The notes under the pieces were generated by a model. It was not told the origin of the DNA, ran no database searches, and saw nothing but the letters and a program-made list of their open reading frames with translations. From Mesorhabditis belari (Eukaryota > Nematoda > Chromadorea > Rhabditida > Rhabditidae), in NCBI GenBank assembly GCA_958450365.1, contig CAUEEP010000400.1:186001-250000 (forward strand): a stretch of 64,000 nucleotides of DNA. The letters run 5' to 3'. Shown one piece after another: positions 54,055-63,835 of the stretch; the stretch's first letter is position 1; every line of letters starts with the position of its first letter. A program made the position numbers and the translations under genes.

Positions 54055-54305
54055 TGTTTGTTCAAAATCTCATATAAAGTTTTCCCAAAAACCCGGAATT
54101 CCGCCTGAAGCTGAGAGTATTTTGCTCTCTTGTCGCTCCTGAATAGACTATTAGATAAACGCGTTGAACATCAATGGACATCAGCATGAGGAAACTGACA
54201 ATTCTTCGTGAAGGTCGCTCCTCTCGTCCCTCAACACGTCGATTTGTCTTTGATTTTTGTTCCTGAAAGTTCTCCAAATCCAAGCGAATTTCTTTGTCCA
54301 AATCC
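54055..54305 (-). pseudogene. Relic stalk exons convergent to L9
   Basis: The DEKSDLHEEL and SDERAKYLQL-type relic pair on the minus strand, tail-to-tail with L9, with small deletions. Confidence 0.5.
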
Positions 54306-54374
54306 AAAAACTCTTTGAGCCACGAGTAGCGGGTGAAGAGGTCCGGCGAGAGAGATGCTATTCGAAAATCGCTT

Positions 54375-54480
54375 TGAGTTTAACAAAGATCTCTTTTCAA
54401 TCAAAGGAGTCCCTATTAGTCGAAATTAACTAGAATAACGGCATAGATCGAAAGTACAGCGTTCCGTGGTTGGATCAAAG
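54375..54480 (+). repeat. Third copy of the 25.4/27.3 kb flank repeat
   Basis: Direct copy of the 25350-25446 text (aacaaagatctcttttcaatcaaaggag...agaataacggcatagatcga), part of the lectin-unit 3' flank. Confidence 0.7.
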
Positions 54481-55099
54481 TTATCATGGAGATCAGAAAA
54501 AGCAGAAAACTCGTGTGGGTTCGAGTTTGTTTTGGCAAGTTGAGGAAGAGAATAGTGAAAACGATTGTTAGGGTCATTGATGTTCATGCAATTTCAGTAG
54601 GCCAGTAGACAGAGGGTCTGGAATTCGGCTTTAGTTACAGGATTCATTTGATTCAAACCAGTAGAAGAATCCGTAGAAACCCCCCATTCTTACGAATGCG
54701 ACAGATGTTGGCTTAGGTGAACGATATGATCCCTAAAATATTCGATGACGCCTCAGAAACAATTGTGAATGTTAATTTAAGGAGAGGAAGTTGTTGATTG
54801 CGATGAGGAAGAGGGAGAGTTTCCGAGAAGAGATATGGTTTCGATAGATGGGGACATGCTCAGAAGAAGTATGTTTGAAGGGGTTCTGCAATTGGGCTGC
54901 GGAAGGTTTTAGGCCCGTAACGATAAAATCAAATAGCTTCATTATCTATTTAAAATATCCATTACAATATACAGTACGTTTCAAATTCTTAAGGCACCCT
55001 CTATTAATTAAAGAGTTTTGCATTTTGAACAACGCTGCAACTATTATTCCTTTTCTATTGAAAAGAGCATGTCTTAAAATTTTAACTGAATCTATTTGA

Positions 55100-55507
55100 A
55101 GGAGATCGAGAAGGAATTCAAGCATTTCCTCCAAAAGCACATCAGAACAGGAGCCGTAAGTGACAATTTTTATTGGAGAGTTACGGGCAGCTGCGCGATC
55201 ACCTACTACATCATTTCGGGATGACCGTTCGTTTCATTTCGTTTCGCTCACGGATGAGGTAATTCTCACCCTTCTTGCCGGCATTCAAGACGATCTGCAC
55301 AATGAGAAATGGTGGGAATTGTTCAGAGATCACTTTTTTCAATCAGCAGCATTTAGGACCGATCCGAATCGATCGCTCAGCCAATATGTGGTCAATTCAA
55401 CTCATTTTGAGCTAGATTGTACCTCTAACAGCCGACAGCTTGAGAAGTTGGATGTGTTCACTGGAATCTGTCTTAGCTTCATATTTCTGCTTTATGCTGC
55501 ATATTAA
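55100..55507 (+). other. Unidentified gene fragment V2
   Basis: An exon with EIEKEFKHFLQKHIRTGA ends at a gtaagt donor (55156). The following text TDEVILTLLAGIQDDLHNEKWW...VNSTHFELDC to 55507 matches V1 at 17160-17359 closely, with AATAAAG after it as in V1. Family unknown. Confidence 0.35.
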
Positions 55508-56033
55508 AATACAAAAAATAAAGTAGCATTCTCCTTCAGGACGCGCACAACATGAGCTTTTTCCTCTATCGACAAAGACATGATCTCTCAACTAAGAAGT
55601 CATTTGATGGCGATGACGAAATGATCCAACAGATCCGTCGAAAAATCAACCCTTTTCTAAACAAGTTGATGCCACGATTCAAAACCTGAACGATTTGCCT
55701 CGAATTGAGAAATTGAATAAAAATCCGACAATAAAGTGCATTTATGAAAAAAGAAAAGCGGATAAAATGCATTTTAATCGTTTCTTCACTCAGTAAAAGC
55801 CATTTGAGATCCCTCTTTGTATATAAAAGGACACGTAATGTCGAGATGAGAGACACCCGTTTTCCCCGTTGATAGCAATCTGAAAAGAAATTCTTTATTC
55901 ATTTACATAAAGAAATTCTCTCAATTTGCTGGTGACATTGACGATAAATCTTTTTTTGAATAATTGGAGATCAAAATTGGGATGGTCTCGATTGACTGCT
56001 TTTTCAGCAAAATTTATGAATGATTGAGTGATG

Positions 56034-56112
56034 AAAATCTCACCTCGACCTGGGTGTCCGAATTTGGAATTCCTCCGGCCCAATTCGTGAAATCTACCGA
56101 ATACTCTCGAGC
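56034..56112 (-). pseudogene. Relic of a lectin penultimate exon
   Basis: The text caattcgtgaaatctaccgaa and the preceding gtgtccgaatttgg match, in reverse, the lectin exon that encodes the WTDGSSVDF region and its donor (gtgag). Isolated and short. Confidence 0.5.
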
Positions 56113-56212
56113 ACCAGCTCGTCATCTGAAATTATACCATGTGCTGATAATTTGGTTTCTTAAAACCATAATTAACAGCATAACAAATCCTTTAACCCTA
56201 GTATATTTCCTA

Positions 56213-56500
56213 ATAGTCTGCCAATACTACAATGAATCGGGGACTTGTCCCTCGCCGACATTCTAATTTTCATTCCATAATGTCAGCATCCCTCCGGCTG
56301 GCTGACGCTTTCTTTTCCACGGATACAACTAATTCATCTCGGACCGGTTTTCTTTGCTAATCTAAATGATTTGGAATTGCATATCGCTACTTAATGTGGA
56401 AATTTTATTTCACGATAATATTTTTCATGATCACGATAGCCGACTTTTCGCAAAATGTTTTAGGCTTGTTTTAACAAATCTATACGATGATTTAGGCATC
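56213..56500 (-). repeat. Dispersed repeat R1, copy 2
   Basis: Reverse complement of 34727-35016; see that entry. Confidence 0.7.
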
Positions 56501-56504
56501 GTAT

Positions 56505-56890
56505 AGAAATCGAGAATTAGAAAGGAAAATCGACAAGACGAAAAGGAAGAACGACGATCTCGAAGCACAATTGTACTTTTGTGATTTTCTTTTCTGACAG
56601 GCTCAAACTAAAATATAGATAAAATTCGAACTTTTTTAGAAGAGCTCGAAATACGGAAGTGACCGACGGAAAGGCCAGGATTGGAAAGCTCGAAGGGAAA
56701 ATCAACGCTTTGCAGAGCAAAGACTCTGACCTCGAAGGCCAAATGTGAGTTTTCATGGTATCTCTTGTCGACTGAGACTTCAGAAGACAGTTTTTTCACC
56801 CCCAAAACACCAATTCCAATCAATTCAATCCATCCCTCTCTAGACAATTTGTAAGAAACAAAACGGCCGAAATCGCGAATTTGCGAATCA
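56505..56890 (+). pseudogene. Lectin stalk exons, orphan, upstream of L10
   Basis: Fragments of three stalk exons: RKNDDLEAQL-type (56509-56575), INALQSKDSDLEGQ-type (56639-56744) and a decayed small exon (about 56846). They come from the end of another lectin copy whose CTLD has been replaced by the signal exon of L10. Confidence 0.55.
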
Positions 56891-56988
56891 AAAGCTCTTT
56901 TCCGTAAAAAACAATTGTGTATCGGATCGTCCGTCCATTCGTACTTCCCATTTCCCCGAATTCAAAACTAATCAACCAATTCAGCAGA

Positions 56989-59161
56989 ATGGGTGTGATG
57001 GCCGTCGCTCTATTCATCACGATTCTCCTCCTTTTCCATCAAATTTCTTTGTCGATTCAACAAAGCGTTCAAGTGGATTCGCTAAATCGAGATGAAATTC
57101 TCTCTGGTGATCGTCGTACCTTGAAGTTGGTAATGAAAAAGGAAATGTGAGTGAAACCAACAAATCTTGAAGAATTTAAACTCATCTTTTTCAGTGAATG
57201 TGAACAAAAGGAAAGAACTGATGAATTCACGAAGATCAGCTCGAAAATCTCCCAAAGTGATGATCGATCGACGAAGATTGGTGTTGAATTGAAAGAGATG
57301 TGAGTCTTGAGATCCCTTGAAGAAATATCTGAGGATGAGTCATTTTAGAGATTCCAAAGTCGCCGAAATGTCAAGGACCATCTACACGAAAATGGTTCAG
57401 ATTGAGACGGATTTAATGGGGAAAATCACGAAGTTGGAGGCTGATTTGTGGGTTCAACGATATTAGAATCTAACTATCTCCCGTAGTCTCTGAGTCTTGA
57501 GATTCCTCAAAGAAATATCTGAGGATGAGACATTTCTCCCAAAGTTTCGAAATCGCGAAGTTGCGGGTAGATTTGTGAGTTTGTTTAAGGAAAAGTATTG
57601 AGTGTTCTTTTAAAAAGACGGAAATGTGGGTGAAATCAAAAATCTTGAAGAATTCATGCTCATCTTTTCTGGATTTTGAGTAGTGAGTAATTTGAGTATT
57701 CAGCGCAAGAGAGCCGAACGAAACGAAGGACAAATACGTCGAGATGAGTCGATGGACAGCAAAAATGGCTCAAATCGAGGCGAATATAATGGGGAAAATC
57801 GCCGAGACGAAAAGCAAGAACGACGATCCCGAAGCACAATTGTACTAATTTTGTAATTTTCTTTTTGACAAGCTCAATATATAGTTAAAATGCGAACTTT
57901 TTTCAGAAGAACTCAAAATACGGAAGTGAGGAAGGAAAAATTGGAGAGCTCGAAGGGAAAATCAACGCGTTGCAGAGCAAGAACTCTGACCTCGAAACCC
58001 AAATGTGAGTCTATTTGGGATATCTTGTGGACCGCGACTTGAGCAAACATTTTTTTGACACCCATTTCACTCAGTCCATTCAACTCCCCTCTTAGCAATT
58101 TAAAAGAGAAAACAAAATGGCCGAAATCAAGAGGTTGCGACCATATTTATGCGTTTTTTAAGGAAATAGATTGAGCATTTGTCTAAAGGATCTTGACTAA
58201 TGTTTTCCGAAGAAATCCAGAAATCGAACCATGAATCTCTTCGATCTTTATCGGGATGGATGGTCGTATTTGCCAAGAACCGCTTCTTGGTACAAGGTTT
58301 GGTGGATGTTGGGAACCTAGATTATCTTCACCTCAAGGTTATCGATCAAGAAATGACATTTGACGAAGCCGAGGCATATTGTGCGAGTCGAAAGGGCCTT
58401 TTAGTCTCAATTCACAGTCAGGAAGAGCACGATTTTGTTTGGAAACTCGGTAAGAAATCGAAATGATTCAATTCTGAGGATTCATGATTTTCGTAGAAAT
58501 ATATGCTTTATAAACCTAAAACAATCGGTATTTATTTCAGCAAAAACTGTTGGTTCGAATGATGCGTTCTGGATCGGACTGAAGGTTGAATTTTTCTTAT
58601 TGAAAGACATAAATAAATATATAGAAAATAATGATTCTTTCAGCCATTTCCGGAAGGCTTTTTGTGAAAAATCTATTCGTTGGATTGATAGTTCTTTAAT
58701 AGAAATAATGGTTTCAATTGACAAACTAGAATGTTTCTAAAATGAAAAAAATTTGGTTGAAATATCAACGGTGAAAGATAAAAATTTCTTTATACAGAGA
58801 AATCCGAACAAAGAAAATGCTTTTGAATGGACGGATGGAAGTTCGGTGGATTTCACGAATTGGACTTCGGAACAGCCGGGTTCGAACACCCACGCTTATG
58901 TGAGATTTTCGACGTGAAATAATCAATATTTATTCCAATTTGCAATGCATAATTAATCCAAAAACATTTCGATCAATCTGAGAAAATTTCTTTTTGTGGA
59001 ATAACGCAGAGCGTTTTATCAAAAGATTTCCATCAGAAATGAACACATTTCAGCTTCATAGCTCCGATGGGATATGGCGGGCCTATTCTCCTACCAATCA
59101 GGATCATTTTATCTGCGAAAGTTGTCCCGAGGAAAAAGTCCCTCAAACCCATGTTTATTGA
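56989..59161 (+). CDS. Signal-bearing coiled-coil C-type lectin L10 (313 aa model)
   Basis: Exons 56989-57146, 57195-57299, 57349-57447, 57704-57841, 58221-58296, 58338-58449, 58541-58584, 58798-58899, 59054-59161: 942 nt, open. Starts MGVMAVALFITILLLFHQIS (signal peptide or type II anchor) with the ancestral ATG intact, followed by QQSVQVDSLNRDEIL and the stalk (SQSDDRSTKIG, KMVQIETDLMGKITKLEADL, ARE..KYVEMSRWTAKM). CTLD: DGWSYLPRTASWYK, AEAYCASRKGLL, FWIGLK, FEWTDGSSVDF, DGIWRAYSP, FICESC. The last codons ([12 protein letters not shown]) come from inverted CWC22 sequence. A stalk exon at 57907-58004 is 7 nt short and is left out. Downstream lies block 4 in opposite orientation. Confidence 0.7.
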
Positions 59162-59164
59162 TTA

Positions 59165-59350
59165 AAGACTCAAACTAAATCATCTCTCCTTTTTCATTTC
59201 TTCCCTAAACTCTTCGATTAAATTAAAGACTGTTTTGGATAGCAGTAAAGATTTGGCGAAAAACCCACAAATCGGCTCCGAGTTGGGAATTCGAGTGATT
59301 GTCCATTTCGGTTGCTAGACGATTGGATGCCTACAAATTGACTGAATTTT
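59165..59350 (-). pseudogene. Lectin first-exon flank relic
   Basis: Minus-strand pieces of the MDNL exon end (QLEADL-like text with its gtgggttt donor) and the following intron, next to the inverted join with L10. No CTLD. Confidence 0.5.
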
Positions 59351-59449
59351 CTCGAACAACAAGTGAAAATTAAAGGAAACAGCTACTAAAGAAGCAGAAT
59401 TGATGAGAGAAGACCAAATCAAAGAAGAAACTTGTTGCCAAGCAAAATT

Positions 59450-59640
59450 GGGTTTCTTATTAAAACGAAAACTGCTACAAAACAACAATGATTTGAGGCA
59501 AGAAATAGAATGAGGACGCGAGAAATAAAAGGATTTCCTCAAGAATTTACCAATATTCACACTACCAGGATTAGAGAGCTTTTATATTGGCTATTCCCCA
59601 CAGTAATGTCTTTTTCGAAATGGCAGGCTCTTTGTGGAAA
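59450..59640 (-). repeat. Second uninterrupted copy of the mariner target repeat
   Basis: Reverse complement of the 34290-34510 repeat. The site reads ggcaagaaatagaatgagga near 59499-59518, without a mariner. Confidence 0.75.
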
Positions 59641-59753
59641 ATAATTGACTGATTGACTGACTCAATAGATCTGAAACTAGACTTTTCTTGTTTGCCTTTT
59701 GTTCTGAAAAATGTAAGGTTGGCTAATTCAAGAGCACGCGAAAAATAAAATAA

Positions 59754-60002
59754 TTACTCGACTGAATGTGACGGCTCAATGTCATAATTTTTTTTGGAAA
59801 GATGAGTCGTAATGGTGTTCGTTGAGAACAGCAATTGATTCTCAAATCGTCCGTATTTGTTGTGATCCCCGAACGAGATTATCAAACGATTTCGATCGAT
59901 TCCCCCAGAACTTTCGATACAGATTCTGTCCCATTTTCGGAGAAACAAACATTCGGTGAGATCGGTGGCTTTCCTCTGCTCCAAGAACATTTCCATTTCC
60001 AA
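59754..60002 (-). CDS. Conserved unidentified ORF X, copy 4
   Basis: Starts MEMEMFLEQRKATDL and continues without a break into CLFLRKWDRICIESSGGID...HNKYGRFENQLLFSTNTITTHL. This is the only copy in which the upstream MEME stretch and the conserved core share one frame. Ends early (EPSHSVE). Family unknown. Confidence 0.4.
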   Translation of the reverse strand: MEMEMFLEQRKATDLTECLFLRKWDRICIESSGGIDRNRLIISFGDHNKYGRFENQLLFSTNTITTHLSKKNYDIEPSHSVE

Positions 60003-60207
60003 GGAAATTAAAACAAGTCATTCGCCTTTAGATCTTGAGGAGTCATGAAGCATTCTTGAAGAATTCTTAACAAAACGGTGCCTTTTTTATACTGCGTTCT
60101 GATAAATCTAGGCTGCACACTTACTCAAAGAAGCTGATGATGACTGTTTTCACGCTTCGCTTGGCTTCGGCACTGTATAAAAAAGTATGCAATAAGTATA
60201 AAAATTA

Positions 60208-62070
60208 CTAATCATCACCTGAATCCGAATCTGACGAGCTTGAAGAAATAGTACCAGAGTCACCGTCGCTGTCATCGTCGGATGATGATGAAGAGAATTC
60301 AGAGCTTGATTCGGAGTCAGATCTCTTCCTCTTTCCGCCTTTTTAACAAAAACTCGCGAAGATCCATCCTAAAATTTATACACTTACTAGCTTTCTCAAA
60401 TCTTTCTTACGTCAGTCCACCAAGACCGATTAATGTGAAGAAATTGATGGCGAAGCGAGTATCGGCTGGGTTGTTCCGAGGAAAAAGTCCCTCAAACGTA
60501 TGTTGCACTGTACTAAAGATTATTGAATTCTAGAAGATCTCTAAATTTACGGATCACAGATTCTTTTATACAGCTTTGGAAGTCCCATTTGAGCCAATTC
60601 AAGGAGAATGGTTTTGATGTAAATCCTGCCCGAAGAAGTTGTCCCATTCTCGTTCAAATCGATTTCGCTCAAAACCTAAATTTGAACACTTTAAATCTGG
60701 ATACGAAAAAGTTAATATTCGTATAAAGACTTACATCCCAAGTAAAGGCATCTGTGAAAAGCAAATGAGTGATTAAACGAGCCATATACCCCAGTTTCGT
60801 AATACCAAAGCGATGGATAGTTTGATAAGTCTCACGAGCTATCGTCTCAGAAGTCTCTCAAAAGTAGCCTAAAATAAAAAAGAATAGTCATATACTTTTG
60901 AAACTAACTTGAAATTCACGTTTCAGCCGACAAAAACGCTCGCAGAGAAGTCCATAAAACCTTTCATAAGTACGTTGCTGTGCACAACAATCAACGAGCA
61001 TGTGAATGAGTTCCGGTTAAAATGAAAAGAAATGTGGCTCTTTTCTATTACTAGGTACCTTTAAAAAAATCGGGTACCTTAAAATTGCAGAAAAGCGTGT
61101 TCCACGGTTAAAGTACCTAGTAATTGGAAAGAGCCAAAAATGTTTTATATTCTATCAATAAGCTGAACCTCCAATTCTGGCTTGGCACCCATTTTGAGAA
61201 GTTTGTGAGCGGCCTCTTGATAGTCGAGCGATGATTGAATTGTCAAGTAAACTTCGCGAAGGAAAGCAACGAGATTTTGCTCAGTGTTGTCAATGATTTC
61301 CATTTGTTGAGGTTGAGCTGAAATAAGTATTTAAATATTGCATTAGATTCGACTGAAGTTTTATAAAATTTAAATCGATAAAATCGAATGTCTACCGTTT
61401 GCAGCTGCCTCATCGTCACCATCTTCATCCTTGGCCTCTGTTTGAAAGTTTGTTTGAAAGCCAAGTTGATCGAAAATTAAATTTTTTAGTTCACCCACTA
61501 AGCATATTTTCAGGATCGGTACCATCTTCAAGGCAAAGGGTATGTGTAATTTGGTCCTCTTCTGAAATAAGATCGAGTTCATCAATTAAAGCTGGGTATT
61601 CCTTAAAGAATAAACTTTGCCAGGCCATAGAACTGAAAACTTACCGCAAGTTTATCTCTCCGAAATGCGATTGCAGTTTCAATCATATAACGAATACGTG
61701 AATCCAATTGTGCTTCAGCAAGAATGTTTCGAAGTCTTGAGAAAACATTGTCCAAGGCACGCCGGGCAATCTAACAAATCATTTCTCAATAAGCGCTTCT
61801 AAATCAAGCAAACCCCTGTCAGTTTCGCGACACATTCTTTCAGAAAAGCAATACACACTTCCACTGAATCTTCCGTTGGTGTTTGAAGCACCAAAAGCAT
61901 GATCTCAAGAGCAAGCAAATCGTGAGCCTAAATATGCATCGAATTCATATTCAAAGAAAAACAGCATACCACTTGTTGACTGATCAAATGTGCGAGAAAT
62001 TTACTGACAGTCACCGTTGTTGCTTTGTCGTTTCGACGAAAGGATCGCTTGAACTGCACGATCAAACGCC
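60208..62070 (-). pseudogene. let-858-like: CWC22/nucampholin-like gene, copy 4 (C-terminal part best preserved)
   Basis: Begins inside the gene with RLIVQFKRSFRRNDKATT, then [57 protein letters not shown], an MA3 start ([12 protein letters not shown]), HMLVDCCAQQRTYERFYG (60990-60930), [47 protein letters not shown] and the Ser/Asp tail, stop at 60208. The acidic segment is cut down (an internal loss near 61436), and a 100-nt hairpin element sits at 61036-61135. The 5' half of the gene is absent. Confidence 0.8.
61036..61135. repeat. Small hairpin element inside CWC22 copy 4
   Basis: Ends ggctcttttctattactagg and its near complement (cctagtaattggaaagagcc) form inverted repeats of about 28 nt. 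The other CWC22 copies lack it. A tiny MITE is likely. Confidence 0.65.
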
Positions 62071-62194
62071 TAAATACATAATTGCTAAAGCCTAGAACTG
62101 TGAAGCGTACTTAAGTGTCAATTGGAGTGTTGCGGAGTGTTGCGTAGTCTAGCTTTGAACGAGTTTTTCTCGACACTGGTTTATGTTGGTAAAG

Positions 62195-62385
62195 TTTTTC
62201 GAAGAAATTCAGAAATCGAACGATGACTTGGATCTTGGATCCGGATGGATGGTCGTATTTGGCAAAAACCGCTTCTTGGTACAAGGTTTGGTGGATGTTG
62301 TGAACCAGGATTATCTTCATCTCAAGATTATTGATGAAAGAATGTGGTTTGATGGTTTCCATTTGTCGAGTCATTTGGGGTAGCT
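62195..62385 (+). pseudogene. C-type lectin exon fragment L11
   Basis: The first CTLD exon (RTMTWILDPDGWSYLAKTASWYK) with its 41-nt intron and the first codons of the next exon, then it breaks off near 62345 into sequence also found (reversed) at 34056-34150. Confidence 0.65.
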
Positions 62386-62479
62386 GATTAAGAAAATCTA
62401 TAGAAAAATTAGTGAGTGTAAAAGAGAATTCATCTACCTCGAAATTGATTTGAATTAACTATGCATTGGGCACAAATAA

Positions 62480-62900
62480 ATGAATAAATATCGATGATTT
62501 CGGATTTCCGTGATGATTTCACCTTTTTCCAGAATAAGCCGCACTTTTGTGTAAATAACTTCAATAATCTCAGCCTTCCATTCATGTTCTAAAAGTTTTA
62601 ATTTTGTTTTATTATTTAACTCTAAATACCCACCTTCATCTTTCAACGAGCCTAACACCTCACTTGCTATTTCTGAGGCTTCATCGCCTGAACGCCTGAA
62701 CCTGAACCTTTGATCTCGAAAAGCTACCTTCTTGGCCAATTTATATTCCAGATCGGTTGGATTGAAAAAGTGATGCCCGACGGTCTTCTTTTAACTATCG
62801 GTCTAACTAACGGTCCTTTGAACGTAAATTGAGCCAAAATTAAAATTGCTTGTGGTTTGATGAGTGGATCCTCGTCGTCTTTTTTCTTTCTCGAAATCTT
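62480..62900 (-). pseudogene. Gene U, copy 3
   Basis: Minus-strand pieces AQFTFKG, FNPTDLEY-like text in another frame, LGSGDEASEIASEVLGSLKDE with its donor, and NNKTKLKLLEHEWKAEI. It ends at the same U/lectin-intron junction as copy 1 (atcatcgatatttattcatt). Several indels. Confidence 0.5.
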
Positions 62901-62922
62901 TTGACTTTTGACATGTAGTTGT

Positions 62923-63030
62923 AGGAATGTCCTCCGAAGAGGAAAACGATGTCGACGAAGAAATGATTGCATCCAACCGTTGCTTCTTTTGGAATCGAGA
63001 CCAGCCTCAGAAACGGTTCATCGCTTCGGT
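62923..63030 (+). other. Possible short coding exon
   Basis: ATG at 62923 or nearby gives MSSEEENDVDEEMIASNRCF...QPQKRFIASV before a stop that coincides with a possible donor (TCG|gtatag). It is divergent from U copy 3, about 25 nt apart. Not recognised. Confidence 0.25.
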
Positions 63031-63099
63031 ATAGGTTGGATGCAACTCTCCACAGCCAAATACCCTAATGGATCTGATCTTCTGAAATGTGTCTTTAAA

Positions 63100-63650
63100 A
63101 TTTGAGGGAGATCTTCTGATAAGACTTTTCGAGTGTCTGGTAATCACGACTCATCACCAGAAAACACGGAATGAAGAACGAACCCTTCTGGACTCTCTGA
63201 TCACTTTTTATCAAAACACGGAATTCTTTTTCATGACATCCATTTCCTCTCACTTTATTGTACTTAACAAAATCATTTAGAAGAAGTTGTCCGAAGCTCT
63301 AGTTGAAGTTGTTTGTAACGATGAGATTTCTACCGTTCTGCTACTGGTTTGGTTTCAATGTACTCTGCAACTAAAACACGACACGACATTTGACGTTGAT
63401 ACGATTGACTAGCGATTGATTCAGTAAGATAATACAGGAGAGCCCCTCCGTAAGCCCCAACTGTTTTGATAACGAAATCATGTGAGCTTAAATTCCTTGA
63501 CCAAAATGAATAGGCCCGGTTGTATTTCCAAGTTTCGATTGTTGATCGTTCGAATGAAGCTCGAAGCCGGCAATCCTTGACACAAATCTCGTTGGCAGTC
63601 CTTGTGGACCGTTTGGCCTATACCTCTCGAAATCTGAACGAGGGCCACTC
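63100..63650. other. No recognisable gene
   Basis: Short ORFs only, no repeat partners found. Confidence 0.4.
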
Positions 63651-63654
63651 GATG

Positions 63655-63835
63655 GTTTTCTTTGCTAATCTAAATGATTTTGAATTGCACTTAATGTGGA
63701 AATTTTATTTCTCGGTAATATTTTTAGAGTCGATAGCCGACTTTTGACAGAATTTTTGAAGTTTGTTTTAACAAATTTATACAATGATTCAGGCATCAGT
63801 AACCCGTTTAAGTTTTAAATTAATGAGTTGAGCAA
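63655..63835 (-). repeat. Dispersed repeat R1, copy 3 (partial)
   Basis: Shares tttgctaatctaaatgatttt, gccgacttttgacag and cagtaacccgtttaagtttt with R1 copy 1 in reverse orientation. Confidence 0.65.

Larger units (their letters stand above)
47570..54310 (+). repeat. Segmental duplication block 3 (right arm of the large palindrome)
   Basis: Plus-strand order SmF, CWC22, X, lectin L9, convergent relic, mirroring 40.1-45.27 kb. A stretch at about 47715-47950 (with a doubled tttgcgcacctttttttgc) is not in the left arm and is an insertion or a deletion opposite. Confidence 0.8.

Noticed and set aside
10000..62000. Regularly repeated short segments that might suggest a CRISPR or satellite array
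   Set aside because: They are duplicated lectin exons and introns with splice sites, not identical direct repeats with spacers.
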